Assembly (NCBI RefSeq): GCF_000313615.1
Contig: NZ_AMZQ01000001.1
Coordinates: forward strand, 248,001 to 312,000
DNA from: Campylobacter showae CSUNSWCD
GTDB taxonomy: Bacteria; Campylobacterota; Campylobacteria; Campylobacterales; Campylobacteraceae
Reading direction: 5' to 3'
Length of the DNA stretch: 64,000 nt
The notes under the pieces are model-generated. The model was not told the origin of the DNA. It did not search any database and saw only the letters and a list, made by a program, of their open reading frames with translations. Position numbers and translations under genes: made by a program. This document shows, one piece after another, positions 16,975 through 27,944 of the stretch (positions are counted from its first letter, which is position 1; every line of letters begins with the position of its first letter).

Positions 16975-18039
16975 ATGAAGGTTTTATTTATAATTTCGAC
17001 ACTGCAAGCAGGTGGCGCTGAGCGCGTGATGAGCTTGCTAGCGAGCTATTTTGCGAAATTTCACGACGTAACGCTTTTAAAATTTGACACCAAACCGCCG
17101 TTTTACGAGCTAGACGAGAGGATAAAGCTGATCGATCTGCCTTTTCCGATGGTAAAAAAAGGGTTTTTTGCAAATTTAATCAGGCGCGTGAAAAAGTTTT
17201 TTTATCAGCGAAATTTGATCAAAAACGGCGGTTTTGACGTCGTTATCTCCTCTATGGACAGCACGAATATCAACGTGATTTTGTCGAATTTGTTTATAAA
17301 CAAGCCGCTTTTTATCAGCGAGCATTCAAGCGCCGATTTTTTCAAAGGGCGCGGCTGGCTGTTTTTGCGCCGTTTGCTCTATCCGCTAGCTAGCGGCCTA
17401 ACGGTGCTTACAAAAGAGGACTACGAATACTATAGCTTCGTAAAAAATAAAACCGTGATGTATAATCCTATGTTTGAAGCCAAAAAGCAGGGCTTGCCGA
17501 AGGAAAATATCATCCTTTTCGTCGGCCGTCTCATCTCGATTAAAGGTTGCGACGTATTTTTAAAGGCTATGAGCTTAGTCGATAAAGAGCTTTTAAAAGA
17601 GTGGAAAATCGTGATAGCGGGCGCTGGCGAGGAAAGGCAAAGGCTAGAGCTCATCGCGCATGAGCAGCTTCATCTGGATGCCGAGTTTATCGGGCAAATA
17701 AGCGACGTAGCTTCGCTTTATGAAAGGGCTAAAATTCTAGTTTCAAGTTCCAAAACCGAGGGCTTGCCAAACGTTCTAATCGAGAGCGTTTTTTTTAACT
17801 GCGCTAGGGTGGCGACTGCTACAAGCGGCGCAAAGGAGCTCATTGAAGATGGAAAGGATGGATTTTTAGTGCCGATAGACGATGCAAAAGCGCTCGGAAG
17901 CAAAATCGAACTTTTGATGCGCGACGAGGAACTGAGACAAGGGCTAGTTAGAAACGCTAAAGAGCGTGAAAATAGCTTTAAAACCGATCAAATTTATCAA
18001 AAGTGGATGGATTTTATCACTCAAAATATAAAGGGCTAA
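16975..18039 (+). CDS. pglH: N-glycan glycosyltransferase PglH (GalNAc polymerase type)
   Basis: A 354-residue GT4 enzyme: GGAERVMSLLASYF at the N-terminus, ISEHSSADF near residue 112, LFVGRLISIKGCDVFLKA near 182 and the EX7E region SKTEGLPNVLIESVF near 265. The sequence follows C. jejuni PglH closely, including the tandem Arg stretch around residue 65 and the YNP motif. PglH adds consecutive GalNAc residues to undecaprenyl-PP-linked glycan on the cytoplasmic face. GGAGAGAG precedes the ATG. It is the first gene of the run pglH-I-J-B-A-C-D, which is packed with 0-30 base gaps or overlaps. The number of residues it adds here is not predictable. Confidence 0.88.
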   Translation: MKVLFIISTLQAGGAERVMSLLASYFAKFHDVTLLKFDTKPPFYELDERIKLIDLPFPMVKKGFFANLIRRVKKFFYQRNLIKNGGFDVVISSMDSTNINVILSNLFINKPLFISEHSSADFFKGRGWLFLRRLLYPLASGLTVLTKEDYEYYSFVKNKTVMYNPMFEAKKQGLPKENIILFVGRLISIKGCDVFLKAMSLVDKELLKEWKIVIAGAGEERQRLELIAHEQLHLDAEFIGQISDVASLYERAKILVSSSKTEGLPNVLIESVFFNCARVATATSGAKELIEDGKDGFLVPIDDAKALGSKIELLMRDEELRQGLVRNAKERENSFKTDQIYQKWMDFITQNIKG

Positions 18040-18040
18040 A

Positions 18041-19018
18041 ATGCTAAAAGTAAGCATAATAATCCCAACTTACAACCGCAAAGAGCTTTTTGAAGCCGCC
18101 CTAAAAAGCGCGCTGGCTCAGGACTACGAAAACAAAGAAATCATAATCAGCGATGACAACTCAAACGACGGCACGCGCGAGCTTGCGCAAAGTTACGTCG
18201 CTAAATTTGACAACGTAAAATACGTCTTAAATCAAACTTACGACCGCGGCCCAAACGGCAATAAAAACAACGGCTTTGACCACGCTAGCGGCGATGCTTT
18301 CGTGATTTTAGACGACGATGACCTTCTGATAGAAGGCGCTATAAGCAAGATGGCGGCCGTATTAGAGCAGGGGTATGCTAGCGTCTGGGCGAACTGTTAT
18401 TTTGAGCTTGACGGCGAGCCGACGACGAAATTTTCGGGATTTGGACTAAATAAAAGCGGGGAAATTTCGCCGCAGGACTACTACGACGGCAAGATAACGG
18501 GCGAGTTTTTGATAATGTTTCGCCGAGATGCGATCGGGCAGAGGCGTTTTGAAAAGGGGCTTTACGGTAGCGAAAATACGCTTTGGATCTACCTTTTCGA
18601 CCTTCCTGCTTATTACCTGCACGACGCCGTGCGTATTTACCGCTTTCACCGTAGCGACAGCGTCACGATAAACTCGTTTAAACGCCCGCTTTGCATAATG
18701 AAAGGCTACGCGATGACTGCGGAGCTTATTTTGCAAAAGATCGCCGAAAAAAACGAGCAAGCAAGCAACGCAAATTCGGCCGAGCCGAAATTTCGCGTAA
18801 ACGATGCTCATATCGCGATCCTATATAAAATGGCGGCGTATTATGCGAAATTTGGCGGCGAATACAAAAAAATGTACGAATATCTTTTTAAGAGCCTCAA
18901 ATTTAAATTTACCAAAGAAGCGCTGGCGATGCTGATTTTAAGCCCGTTTCCAAAGTCTATGATTTTGTTTTTAACTAAAATTCGCGTTTGGATATACAAA
19001 AAAACGCACGGCGAATGA
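18041..19018 (+). CDS. pglI: N-glycan branching glycosyltransferase PglI
   Basis: A 325-residue GT2 enzyme with VSIIIPTYNRKELFEAAL, SDDNSNDGT near 38, NGNKNNGFDHASGDAFVILDDDDLL near 72 and a conserved C-terminal MAAYYAKFGG region. These match C. jejuni PglI, which adds the single branching glucose to the lipid-linked heptasaccharide in the cytoplasm. The start lies one base after the pglH stop. The insert at about residues 250-262 (EQASNANSAEPKF) is longer than in C. jejuni. Its presence implies a branched glycan is possible here, although the sugar is not certain in this species. Confidence 0.87.
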   Translation: MLKVSIIIPTYNRKELFEAALKSALAQDYENKEIIISDDNSNDGTRELAQSYVAKFDNVKYVLNQTYDRGPNGNKNNGFDHASGDAFVILDDDDLLIEGAISKMAAVLEQGYASVWANCYFELDGEPTTKFSGFGLNKSGEISPQDYYDGKITGEFLIMFRRDAIGQRRFEKGLYGSENTLWIYLFDLPAYYLHDAVRIYRFHRSDSVTINSFKRPLCIMKGYAMTAELILQKIAEKNEQASNANSAEPKFRVNDAHIAILYKMAAYYAKFGGEYKKMYEYLFKSLKFKFTKEALAMLILSPFPKSMILFLTKIRVWIYKKTHGE

Positions 19019-20142
19019 AAAAATTAGCCGTTTTTCTCTACTCGATGGGGCCGGGCGGCGCGGAGCGCGTGGTTTCAAATTTGCTCCCCGCTCTGTGCGA
19101 AAAATACGAAGTTCATCTCGTTTTGATGAGCGAGGTCGTGGCCTACGAGATACCGCGTGCGGTAAAAATTCACTTTCTCGAGCGCTCAGACCCCTATGAG
19201 AGCGGCGTAAAAAAGCTTTTTCGACTAGCTTTTGCGCTACCCTCCTTGGCTCTAAAATATAAAAAACTTTGCGAAAATTTAGGTATCGACGCGCATTTTG
19301 TCTTGATGAATCGTCCTTGCTACGTGGCTCTTGCGGCTAAAATTTTAGGCCTAAAAGGACGGATGGTGATAAGCGAGCGTAGCTGTCCATCGGTCATCTA
19401 TAAAAGCGGCCTTAGCGGGTTTGCCAATAGAATTTTCGTTAAGGCGCTCTATCCTAGAGCCGATCTGATTTTGGCCAACGCGCAGGGAAATGCCGATGAT
19501 CTCGTGCGAAATTTCGGCTGCGACAGGGAAAAGACGAAAGTGCTATATAATGCGGTCGATTTAGCGGCGATAAAAACTCTCGCAAACGAGCCGCTAGAGG
19601 GAAAATTTAAGCCGTTTTTTCTAAATATCGGACGGCTTGATAGCGGTAAAAATCAAGCGATGCTAATAAAAATAATCGCAAATTTAAACAACGAGCGCGC
19701 GACGCTTGGGATACTTGGCAAGGGGCCTTTACACGGCGAGCTTCAAAATTTGATCGACGAGCTTGGAGTTGGCGAGCGAGTAAAGCTACTAGGCACGGAC
19801 AAAAATCCGTTTAAATTTATTAAAAACGCCGAGTGTTTCCTCTGCGCTTCGAGGTTTGAGGGCTTTTCAAACGTGCTTTTAGAGGCGCTTGCTTGCGAGA
19901 GATTTATCATCTCCACCGATCATAAAAGCGGCGCTAGGGAGCTTCTTGGCGACGATGAGTACGGCATTTTAACGCCCGTGGATGACGAAAAAGCTATGGA
20001 GGCGGCGATGAGGCGAGCTCTTGAGGATGAAAATTTAAGGCAAGATTATGAAAAAAGAGCTTATGGCCGCGTAGTAAAATTTGATAAAAACGCCGTTGCG
20101 GCGCAGCTCATAGGATATTTAGAGGGTGAAAATGGCGAGTAA
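19015..20142 (+). CDS. pglJ: N-glycan glycosyltransferase PglJ
   Basis: A 375-residue GT4 enzyme: LAVFLYSMGPGGAERVVSNLL, NRPCYVALAAK near 99, NIGRLDSGKNQAM near 200, and the donor-site EX7E region FEGFSNVLLEALAC near 278 followed by DHKSGARELLGDDE. This matches PglJ of C. jejuni, which adds the second GalNAc. I start it at ATG 19015, which overlaps the pglI stop (ATGA). An upstream TTG would add nine residues within pglI. Its stop overlaps the pglB start, keeping the pgl run translationally coupled. Confidence 0.88.
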   Translation: MKKLAVFLYSMGPGGAERVVSNLLPALCEKYEVHLVLMSEVVAYEIPRAVKIHFLERSDPYESGVKKLFRLAFALPSLALKYKKLCENLGIDAHFVLMNRPCYVALAAKILGLKGRMVISERSCPSVIYKSGLSGFANRIFVKALYPRADLILANAQGNADDLVRNFGCDREKTKVLYNAVDLAAIKTLANEPLEGKFKPFFLNIGRLDSGKNQAMLIKIIANLNNERATLGILGKGPLHGELQNLIDELGVGERVKLLGTDKNPFKFIKNAECFLCASRFEGFSNVLLEALACERFIISTDHKSGARELLGDDEYGILTPVDDEKAMEAAMRRALEDENLRQDYEKRAYGRVVKFDKNAVAAQLIGYLEGENGE

Positions 20143-22492
20143 AATTTCGGGACTCTTGGATAAATTTAAATTTTCAAAACAGACTTTCTTGTTGATACTT
20201 GCGGCGTTTGTTTTTAGTGTGGTTTGCAGGCTGTACTGGGTGTATTGGGCGGGCGAGTATCAGCACTTTTTCTGGAACGATCAGCTCATGATCAGCACAA
20301 ACGACGGCTACGCCTTCGCCGAGGGCGCGCGCGACATGATAGCGGGCTTTCATCAGCCAAACGACCTTAGCTACTACGGGCGCTCGATGCCGACGCTTAC
20401 GTACTTTTTGTATCAAATTTTACCTTTTAGCTTCGAGAGTATCTTGCTTTATATGAGCGTATTTTTTAGCTCGCTTATCGTTATTCCCGTGATTTTGATA
20501 GCTAAAGAGTACGAGATGCCGGGCATGGGCTTTGCGGCGGCGCTGCTAGCTAGTATCGCAAACAGCTACTATAACCGCACGATGGCTGGCTACTACGACA
20601 CCGATATGCTCACTATCGTGCTGCCCGTGTTTAGCGTCTGGGCGATGATACGCCTCGCGCAGAAAAAAAACGTAAACGATCTCATTTTTATCCCGATTTT
20701 TATCCTGATAAACGACTGGTGGTATCCGAGCTCTTACTCGCTAAATTTTGCGATGTTGGGCGCATTTTTGCTCTATACTTTGGTTTTTGATAGGAAAAAC
20801 GCGCTAAATTACGAGGCTGTCATTTTGATGATAGTCGCGCTTACGTATATCGATTTTTACGCTAAAAGCGCGCTTGCCGTCGCGCTTTATCTAGCGATGA
20901 GATTTCGTCCGCAGATCTGGGATAAGCGCGTAGTAGCCGCGTGCCTAGCTCTTGCCGTAGGTTTACTTGGCTTTAGCGGCGGGCTAAATCAAATTTTATT
21001 CCAGCTTAAATTTTACATATTTCGCGGGGTTTCGGAGAGTAGCGAGCCGGTTTTTCATTTTTACAACGTAAATAAAACGATAATGGAAATGAGCGATTAT
21101 TCGTTTGAGTTTGAGTCGATAAACGCCTTTGCTAAGCGTATCAGCGGGCATGTTGTTACTTTTGCCTTATCGCTCGTAGGAGTCGCGGCGCTTTGTCTTA
21201 AATTTCGCTCCTTTTTACTTGCGCTTCCGATGCTATTGCTTGGATTTTTGGCACTAAAAGGCGGGCTTAGATTTACGATCTACTCCGTGCCCGTGATGGC
21301 GATAGGATTTGGGTATTTTGCGGCGCTTTGCGTGAATTTTTTCAAAAAAGATAAAATTTTAGACAAATTTTGTACCGTTTGTTTAGCGGTGTTTTTTGCG
21401 TTTTTCTTTTTATATTTTGATAAATATTACAGCCTCTTGCATGGCAAATCTCCAGTTTTTGCGCCAAATTTTGACGGCGAGGCGAGCTTTGGCGTATATC
21501 TAGCCACGTTTGCGGCGGCGGCGCTTATTTGTGGGGCGGCTTATTTTATGGTCTCAGGCCTAAGCTCGCTCAAAAAGCACGCGCTTTTAGAAAAAATTTG
21601 CGTCTTTTGTATCGCTTCGATATCCTTGATGCCGTGTCTTGAGCACATTTACGGCTACAAAGTCGGCACGGTCTTTGCCAAAAGCGAGGTAGAGAGCCTG
21701 GATAAGCTACACAAGATCGCGGGGCGCGAGGACTACGTGCTGGCGTGGTGGGACTACGGCTATCCGATCCGCTACTACGCAGATGTCAAGACCCTCATAG
21801 ACGGCGGCAAGCACCTAGGCAGGGATAACTTCGCCGTGAGCTTTGCGCTAGCTAGCAATCAGCGCATGTCGGCAAATATGGCACGCCTAGAAGTCGAGTA
21901 CACCGAGCGAAATTTTAGCGAGAGATTTGGGCTAAATTTGAATCAAATGATGAAAGACTACAACGCAACGAGCGTAAATTCGTTTTTGTATTCGCTAAAT
22001 AGCAAGGATTTCCGCCCGCCGCAAAAAACGCGCGAGATTTATTATTATCTGCCTGACTCAATGATCGATATCTTTAGCGCCGTTTTGCGCTTTTCAAACC
22101 TCGATCTAAACAGCGGCGAGGAGTATGGAGCGATATTTTATCCGGGCAAACCTTACTCGGTGGACGGCGATACGATAAATATCGGCGGAGGGTTTAGCGT
22201 ATCTGGCGACGCGTCAAAAGTCTATATCGGCGAGCGCGAAATATCCGTAAATACGTACTTTGAAACAAGCTACGACGAAAAGGATAAGCTGGTTGTCAAA
22301 AAGCATGAGATGGACGCGGACGGTAAAATTTATCTCATTTTTATGAAGGATTACAGGCGGTTTTTGGTGCTTGACGAAGCGGTGCTAAACTCGGCCTACA
22401 TACAGCTTTTCGTGCTCGAAAACTACGATAAAGAGCTCTTTGAGCCGGTCATTTTAAACGGCGCGGTTAAAATTTATAGGTTGCTAAGATGA
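20132..22492 (+). CDS. pglB: Oligosaccharyltransferase PglB (STT3)
   Basis: A 786-residue STT3-type enzyme that transfers the lipid-linked glycan to Asn in D/E-X-N-X-S/T sequons in the periplasm. Catalytic features are intact: Asp58 in STNDGY, the Asp156/Asp158 pair in YYDTD, the TIXE loop as TIME with Glu319, and WWDYG at 539-543. C. jejuni PglB is about 713 residues with WWDYG near 457, so roughly 80 extra residues lie before WWDYG. They include further hydrophobic segments around residues 440-520. I chose ATG 20132 over GTG 20126, since GAGGGTG then serves as binding site. It overlaps pglJ by 11 bases. Confidence 0.95.
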   Translation: MASKISGLLDKFKFSKQTFLLILAAFVFSVVCRLYWVYWAGEYQHFFWNDQLMISTNDGYAFAEGARDMIAGFHQPNDLSYYGRSMPTLTYFLYQILPFSFESILLYMSVFFSSLIVIPVILIAKEYEMPGMGFAAALLASIANSYYNRTMAGYYDTDMLTIVLPVFSVWAMIRLAQKKNVNDLIFIPIFILINDWWYPSSYSLNFAMLGAFLLYTLVFDRKNALNYEAVILMIVALTYIDFYAKSALAVALYLAMRFRPQIWDKRVVAACLALAVGLLGFSGGLNQILFQLKFYIFRGVSESSEPVFHFYNVNKTIMEMSDYSFEFESINAFAKRISGHVVTFALSLVGVAALCLKFRSFLLALPMLLLGFLALKGGLRFTIYSVPVMAIGFGYFAALCVNFFKKDKILDKFCTVCLAVFFAFFFLYFDKYYSLLHGKSPVFAPNFDGEASFGVYLATFAAAALICGAAYFMVSGLSSLKKHALLEKICVFCIASISLMPCLEHIYGYKVGTVFAKSEVESLDKLHKIAGREDYVLAWWDYGYPIRYYADVKTLIDGGKHLGRDNFAVSFALASNQRMSANMARLEVEYTERNFSERFGLNLNQMMKDYNATSVNSFLYSLNSKDFRPPQKTREIYYYLPDSMIDIFSAVLRFSNLDLNSGEEYGAIFYPGKPYSVDGDTINIGGGFSVSGDASKVYIGEREISVNTYFETSYDEKDKLVVKKHEMDADGKIYLIFMKDYRRFLVLDEAVLNSAYIQLFVLENYDKELFEPVILNGAVKIYRLLR

Positions 22493-22522
22493 GGGTGCAA
22501 AATTTAAAGGATATTTTTAAAA

Positions 22523-23650
22523 ATGGCTAAATTTGGATTTTTATCTCACGCCGATATGAGCATTTACTTTTTCCGCGCGCCGATCATGCGCGAGCTAAAG
22601 CGGCTAGGTCACGAGGTGTTCGCTATCGCGCCAAAGGGCGACTACACGGATAGGCTAAAAAGCGAGTTTAACTGCGTGACGTACGAGCTTGACCGCGCGA
22701 GCCTAAATCCTCTAACCGTGCTTGAAAACTCAAGAAAGCTCGCCGATATCTTGCGCGGGTTAAATTTAGACCTGCTGCAAACCTCGGCGCATAAATCAAA
22801 CGTGTTTGGCACCTTTGCGGCTAAAAAGGCAGGCATAAAGCGCGTAATAAATTTGGTCGAGGGGCTTGGTAGCTTTTATATCGATAACGACTTAAAAACC
22901 CGTCTAGTTCGCGCCGCGATCGAAACACTTTATAAAAAAGCGCTAAATATGAGCGACGGCTGCGTGTTCGTAAATGAGGCTGATCCGGCGTATTTTTTGA
23001 GCCGCGATTTGATAGCCGAGGAGAAAATTTTTAAGATAAAAAGCGTGGGCGTGGATACGCTCAAATTTGACGAAAACAGCGTGCCGGCCGCAAATTTGGG
23101 TGAGGATCTGCGCGCTAAAAAGATAGTGCTGATGATAGCGCGTGCGATGTGGCACAAGGGTGTGCGCGAGTTTTACGAAGCGGCCGAGCTTTTACGCGGG
23201 CGCGAGGATTGTGCGTTCGTATTTGCGGGCGAAGGGTTTGAGGGTAACAAAAGTACGGCGGATGCTAAGTTTTTAAAAGGCGGCGCCGTGCGGTATCTGG
23301 GTGCTAGAGACGACGTGCCGGAGCTTTTAAAGGCTAGCTATCTGCTTGCACTTCCAAGCTACAAAGAGGGCTTTCCGCGCACGGTTTTAGAGGCGATGAG
23401 TATGGGTAGGCCGGTCGTTGCTAGTGACGTGGCGGGATGTAACGAGGCCGTGACGAACGGCTTTAACGGCCTGCTTTGCGAAGTAAAAAGCTCAGCCGAT
23501 CTAGCCGCAAAGATAGAAATTTTACTAAACGACGAAAATTTGGCCGCGCAAATGGGCCGAAACGGGCGAGAGCTCGCCCTGCGCGAGTTTGACGAGCGAG
23601 CGGTCGCTAGGAAATATATAGAAATTTATAGGAAATTTATCGATGTATAG
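22523..23650 (+). CDS. pglA: N-glycan GalNAc transferase PglA
   Basis: A 375-residue GT4 enzyme beginning [20 protein letters not shown], with [16 protein letters not shown] near 90, [10 protein letters not shown] near 112, [21 protein letters not shown] near 205 and the donor motif [17 protein letters not shown] near 275. This is the PglA pattern: addition of the first GalNAc to undecaprenyl-PP-diNAcBac. TTTAAAGGA lies upstream of the ATG, which follows the pglB stop by 30 bases. Its stop overlaps the pglC start by 8 bases. Confidence 0.92.
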   Translation: MAKFGFLSHADMSIYFFRAPIMRELKRLGHEVFAIAPKGDYTDRLKSEFNCVTYELDRASLNPLTVLENSRKLADILRGLNLDLLQTSAHKSNVFGTFAAKKAGIKRVINLVEGLGSFYIDNDLKTRLVRAAIETLYKKALNMSDGCVFVNEADPAYFLSRDLIAEEKIFKIKSVGVDTLKFDENSVPAANLGEDLRAKKIVLMIARAMWHKGVREFYEAAELLRGREDCAFVFAGEGFEGNKSTADAKFLKGGAVRYLGARDDVPELLKASYLLALPSYKEGFPRTVLEAMSMGRPVVASDVAGCNEAVTNGFNGLLCEVKSSADLAAKIEILLNDENLAAQMGRNGRELALREFDERAVARKYIEIYRKFIDV

Positions 23651-24248
23651 GGCGTTTTTTAAGAGATTACTGGATATTTGCGGTGCGATTTTTTTGATCG
23701 TGCTTACGCTGCCGATTATGGCGGTCGTCGCGGTTTTGATATATTTTAAGGTTAGCCGTGACGTCATTTTTACGCAGGCGCGCCCAGGCTTGCACGCTAA
23801 AATTTTTAAAATTTACAAATTTAAAACGATGAGCGACGAGCGCGGCGCGGACGGAGAGCTACTGCCTGACGAGATGCGTCTAAGCGGCATCGGCAAGACC
23901 ATCAGAAGCCTTAGCCTAGATGAGTTGCCGCAGCTTTTTAACGTGCTAAAGGGCGATATGAGCTTCATCGGGCCACGTCCGCTTTTGGTTGAGTATCTGC
24001 CTCTTTACGACGCAGAGCAGGCTACCCGCCACGACGTGAGACCCGGTATCACGGGTCTAGCGCAGGTAAACGGTCGCAATGCGATCAGCTGGGCGGAAAA
24101 GTTTAAATTTGACGCGAGATACGTTCGCGAGCTTAGCTTTGCGTTGGACGTGAAAATCGCGATTTTAACCGTGCAAAAGGTCTTAAAACGAAGCGGCGTG
24201 AGTAAAGAAGGCATGGCTACGACGGAGAAATTTAATGGCCGCAACTAA
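23643..24248 (+). CDS. pglC: Undecaprenyl-phosphate phospho-diNAcBac transferase PglC
   Basis: A 201-residue monotopic phosphoglycosyl transferase with one N-terminal re-entrant helix (about residues 8-32), the [22 protein letters not shown] segment, the catalytic Asp-Glu dyad in LSLDELPQL near 94, and [15 protein letters not shown] near 115. It loads phospho-diNAc-bacillosamine from UDP onto undecaprenyl phosphate, the first membrane step of N-glycan assembly. Length equals the C. jejuni enzyme. It overlaps pglD by 14 bases. Confidence 0.94.
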   Translation: MYRAFFKRLLDICGAIFLIVLTLPIMAVVAVLIYFKVSRDVIFTQARPGLHAKIFKIYKFKTMSDERGADGELLPDEMRLSGIGKTIRSLSLDELPQLFNVLKGDMSFIGPRPLLVEYLPLYDAEQATRHDVRPGITGLAQVNGRNAISWAEKFKFDARYVRELSFALDVKIAILTVQKVLKRSGVSKEGMATTEKFNGRN

Positions 24249-24840
24249 AATTTACGTTTACGGCTTTAGCGGACACGGAGCAGTCGTAGCAGATGTAGCT
24301 AGGGCGTGCGGATATGGCGAGGTCGTGTTTTTGGACGATGCTAAATTTGACGGCAAAAACGTGCTTAAATTTGACCCGAGTCTCGAAAAAGCGGACGTGA
24401 TCGTGGCTATCGGAGATAATAAAATCAGACGCATCCTGCAAGAAAGAGTAAAAAATGCGGGCTTTGTCTTAGTAAAATTGATCCATCCAAGCGCGGTGGT
24501 AAGCGCTAGCGCGCAAATAGGCGAGGGTGCGGTCGTGATGCCAAATGCCGTCATAAACGCACGCGCGCAAATAGGCGAGGGCGCAATAATAAACACGGGC
24601 GCGATCATAGAACACGACTGCGAGATCGGCGATTTTGCGCATATTAGTCCAAACGCGGCGCTAGCAGGCGGCGTGATAGTGGGGCAAAATACCCACGTAG
24701 GCATAGGTTCATGCGTCATCCAGTGCGTAAAAATCGGCGCAAACTGCATAATCGGAGCGGGCAGCGTCGTCGTGAGAGATATCGCGGACGGTAGCGTCGC
24801 CTACGGCAATCCGGCTAAAGCTAGGCGAAATTTAAGCTAA
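24235..24840 (+). CDS. pglD: UDP-4-amino-sugar acetyltransferase PglD
   Basis: A 201-residue protein: an N-terminal Rossmann-like part ([18 protein letters not shown]) and a C-terminal left-handed beta-helix of hexapeptide repeats (residues 85-195) with the catalytic His in [18 protein letters not shown]. PglD acetylates UDP-4-amino-4,6-dideoxy-GlcNAc to give UDP-diNAc-bacillosamine. The start overlaps pglC. The 234 bases after it contain no gene but carry the promoter for pglE. Length and motifs are normal. Confidence 0.93.
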   Translation: MAATKIYVYGFSGHGAVVADVARACGYGEVVFLDDAKFDGKNVLKFDPSLEKADVIVAIGDNKIRRILQERVKNAGFVLVKLIHPSAVVSASAQIGEGAVVMPNAVINARAQIGEGAIINTGAIIEHDCEIGDFAHISPNAALAGGVIVGQNTHVGIGSCVIQCVKIGANCIIGAGSVVVRDIADGSVAYGNPAKARRNLS

Positions 24841-25040
24841 ATTTGAGCGCTAAATGCCGCTCGTCAAATTTGCGTCCGTAGCCACAAAAGACGGTGCAGG
24901 CAAAATAGATAAAGTATCACGCTAGGCGTCAAATTTGCAGTTTCAAAATGCGTTTTGACGCAAAATTTAATAAAATCCCCATTTTCTACGGCCTAAAAGC
25001 AAATTTAAACGAGTTTTTATAAAAATATTTAGATTTTAAG

Positions 25041-25049
25041 TGCTACAAT
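25041..25049 (+). promoter_or_regulatory. Extended -10 promoter of pglE
   Basis: TGCTACAAT forms an extended -10 box 26 bases before the pglE start, preceded by a T/A-rich stretch (25014-25037) as Campylobacter promoters prefer. TTTAAGGAA lies next to the start. This implies that pglE, pglF and pglG can be transcribed independently of the pglH-D run. Confidence 0.55.
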
Positions 25050-25065
25050 GCGTAAATTTCTTTAA

Positions 25066-26163
<1,098 letters not shown>

Positions 26164-27942
26164 ATGTTTAAAGCGACGAAGCTAAAGCGGCTTGCGTTTT
26201 TTCTAACCTTTGACATCGCGATATTTGCAGCGTCGTTTTATCTGGCGTATCTGCTTAGATTTAGCGGCGTGCTGCCTGATTATTTTAGAGGCGGACTGGT
26301 CGCAGGCTGCGCTACGATGGTGGTTTTAAAGCTATTTTTTATGTGGCTTTTTAAAATTTACAAGGTGCCGTGGAGATTTTTCGGACTAAACGAAGCGAGG
26401 AAAATTTTCCTCGTTCATCTTTGCGCGATAGTTTGCTTTTGGATCGTTTATTTTGCGATGCCCGCGGTTTTCAACCCGTTTCCGCGAAGCGTAGTTTTTA
26501 TAGACTTTATCATCTCGTGTCTGCTAATAGGAAATTTAAGGATCGCCAAGCGTATGTTTTTGGACTTTTCTAAAAAGCCGCATACGGGCGAGCCATGCGT
26601 CGTTATCGGCGCTACCTCAAAGGCGCTTCACGTTTTAAAGGGACTTAGGCAGGGCTACATCGACCTTTATGCGGTTGGCGTGGTAGACGGCAGGAGCGAT
26701 CTAGTCGGCACTTATTGCGATGGATTTTTGGTGCAACCAAAGAGTGAAATCGCAAATTTGATCAAAGAATATAATGCAAAAACCGCCATCATCGCGCTTG
26801 CACTCGGACAAGACGAGCTAGCCGAGCTTTTTGACGAGCTTACGGCTTACGGTATCCGCGATATCAAGATTTTTTCTATGTTTGGCACCGGCAAGGATGC
26901 GATCAAGGATATCTCGATCGAAGATCTGCTAGCTAGAAAGCCAAAAGACCTAGATAGTAGCGCTGTGGAGAAGTTTTTAGGCGGCAAGGTCGTTTTGGTT
27001 ACGGGAGCCGGCGGTAGTATAGGTAGCGAAATTTGCAAGCAATGCCTCAAATTTGGCGTCAGCAAGCTAATCATGATTGATCACAGCGAGTTTAATCTCT
27101 ACAAGATCGGCGAGATAACTCACAGCGACAAAACCGTAAGCAAGATGATAAATATCGTAAACGAGGATGATCTACGCGCAGTATTTGAGGAGTTTAGGCC
27201 GCAGATCACGATCCATGCCGCAGCTTATAAGCACGTGCCGCTTTGCGAAGCAAACCCTAAAGCCGCAGTCGTAAATAACATAATCGGCACTAAAATTTTG
27301 ATCGATTTATCTATCGAATACGGCGTTAGCAAGGTCGTGATGATATCCTCCGATAAGGCTGTGCGCCCGACAAACATCATGGGCGCGACTAAGCGCGTGT
27401 GCGAGCTTTACGCGCTAAACTCAAATTTACCTGCTAAAACCGAGATCGTCGCAGTGCGATTTGGTAACGTGCTAGGCTCAAGCGGTAGCGTAATACCGAA
27501 ATTTAAAGAGCAAATCGAAAATAATAAACCGCTAACCGTCACGCACCCTGATATCACGAGGTACTTTATGCTAGTTTCCGAGGCCTGTCAGCTCGTGCTT
27601 CAGGCGGCCTCGATAGCAAAGGGCGGAGAGCTTTTCGTGCTTGATATGGGCGAGCCGATAAAGATCGCCGATCTAGCTAAAAAGATGCTGATTTTATCAA
27701 ACAAAGAGCACCTGGGCGTCGAATTTGTCGGCCTTCGTCCGGGCGAGAAGCTTTACGAGGAGCTTTTAATTAATAAAGACGACGTAAAAACCGAGTTTCA
27801 GTCTATTTTCGTGACGCACTCTAGCAAATACGACGTAGCTAAACTAAATGAACAAATCAAAAATTTAACGCACGCGGACGATGTTGCGGCGGGGCTAAAA
27901 GAGATCGTGCCTGAGTTTAATCACGCTCTAAATAAGGAATAA
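26164..27942 (+). CDS. pglF: UDP-GlcNAc 4,6-dehydratase PglF
   Basis: A 592-residue membrane-bound dehydratase: four N-terminal transmembrane helices (residues 10-125), a CoA-binding-like domain ([13 protein letters not shown]), and a C-terminal SDR domain with [15 protein letters not shown] near 279. The catalytic area [17 protein letters not shown] near 395 has Met in place of the usual active-site Tyr and an Asp-Lys pair, as in PglF. It converts UDP-GlcNAc to the 4-keto-6-deoxy sugar, the first step of bacillosamine synthesis. C. jejuni PglF is 590 residues long. Confidence 0.95.
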   Translation: MFKATKLKRLAFFLTFDIAIFAASFYLAYLLRFSGVLPDYFRGGLVAGCATMVVLKLFFMWLFKIYKVPWRFFGLNEARKIFLVHLCAIVCFWIVYFAMPAVFNPFPRSVVFIDFIISCLLIGNLRIAKRMFLDFSKKPHTGEPCVVIGATSKALHVLKGLRQGYIDLYAVGVVDGRSDLVGTYCDGFLVQPKSEIANLIKEYNAKTAIIALALGQDELAELFDELTAYGIRDIKIFSMFGTGKDAIKDISIEDLLARKPKDLDSSAVEKFLGGKVVLVTGAGGSIGSEICKQCLKFGVSKLIMIDHSEFNLYKIGEITHSDKTVSKMINIVNEDDLRAVFEEFRPQITIHAAAYKHVPLCEANPKAAVVNNIIGTKILIDLSIEYGVSKVVMISSDKAVRPTNIMGATKRVCELYALNSNLPAKTEIVAVRFGNVLGSSGSVIPKFKEQIENNKPLTVTHPDITRYFMLVSEACQLVLQAASIAKGGELFVLDMGEPIKIADLAKKMLILSNKEHLGVEFVGLRPGEKLYEELLINKDDVKTEFQSIFVTHSSKYDVAKLNEQIKNLTHADDVAAGLKEIVPEFNHALNKE

Positions 27943-27944
27943 AT

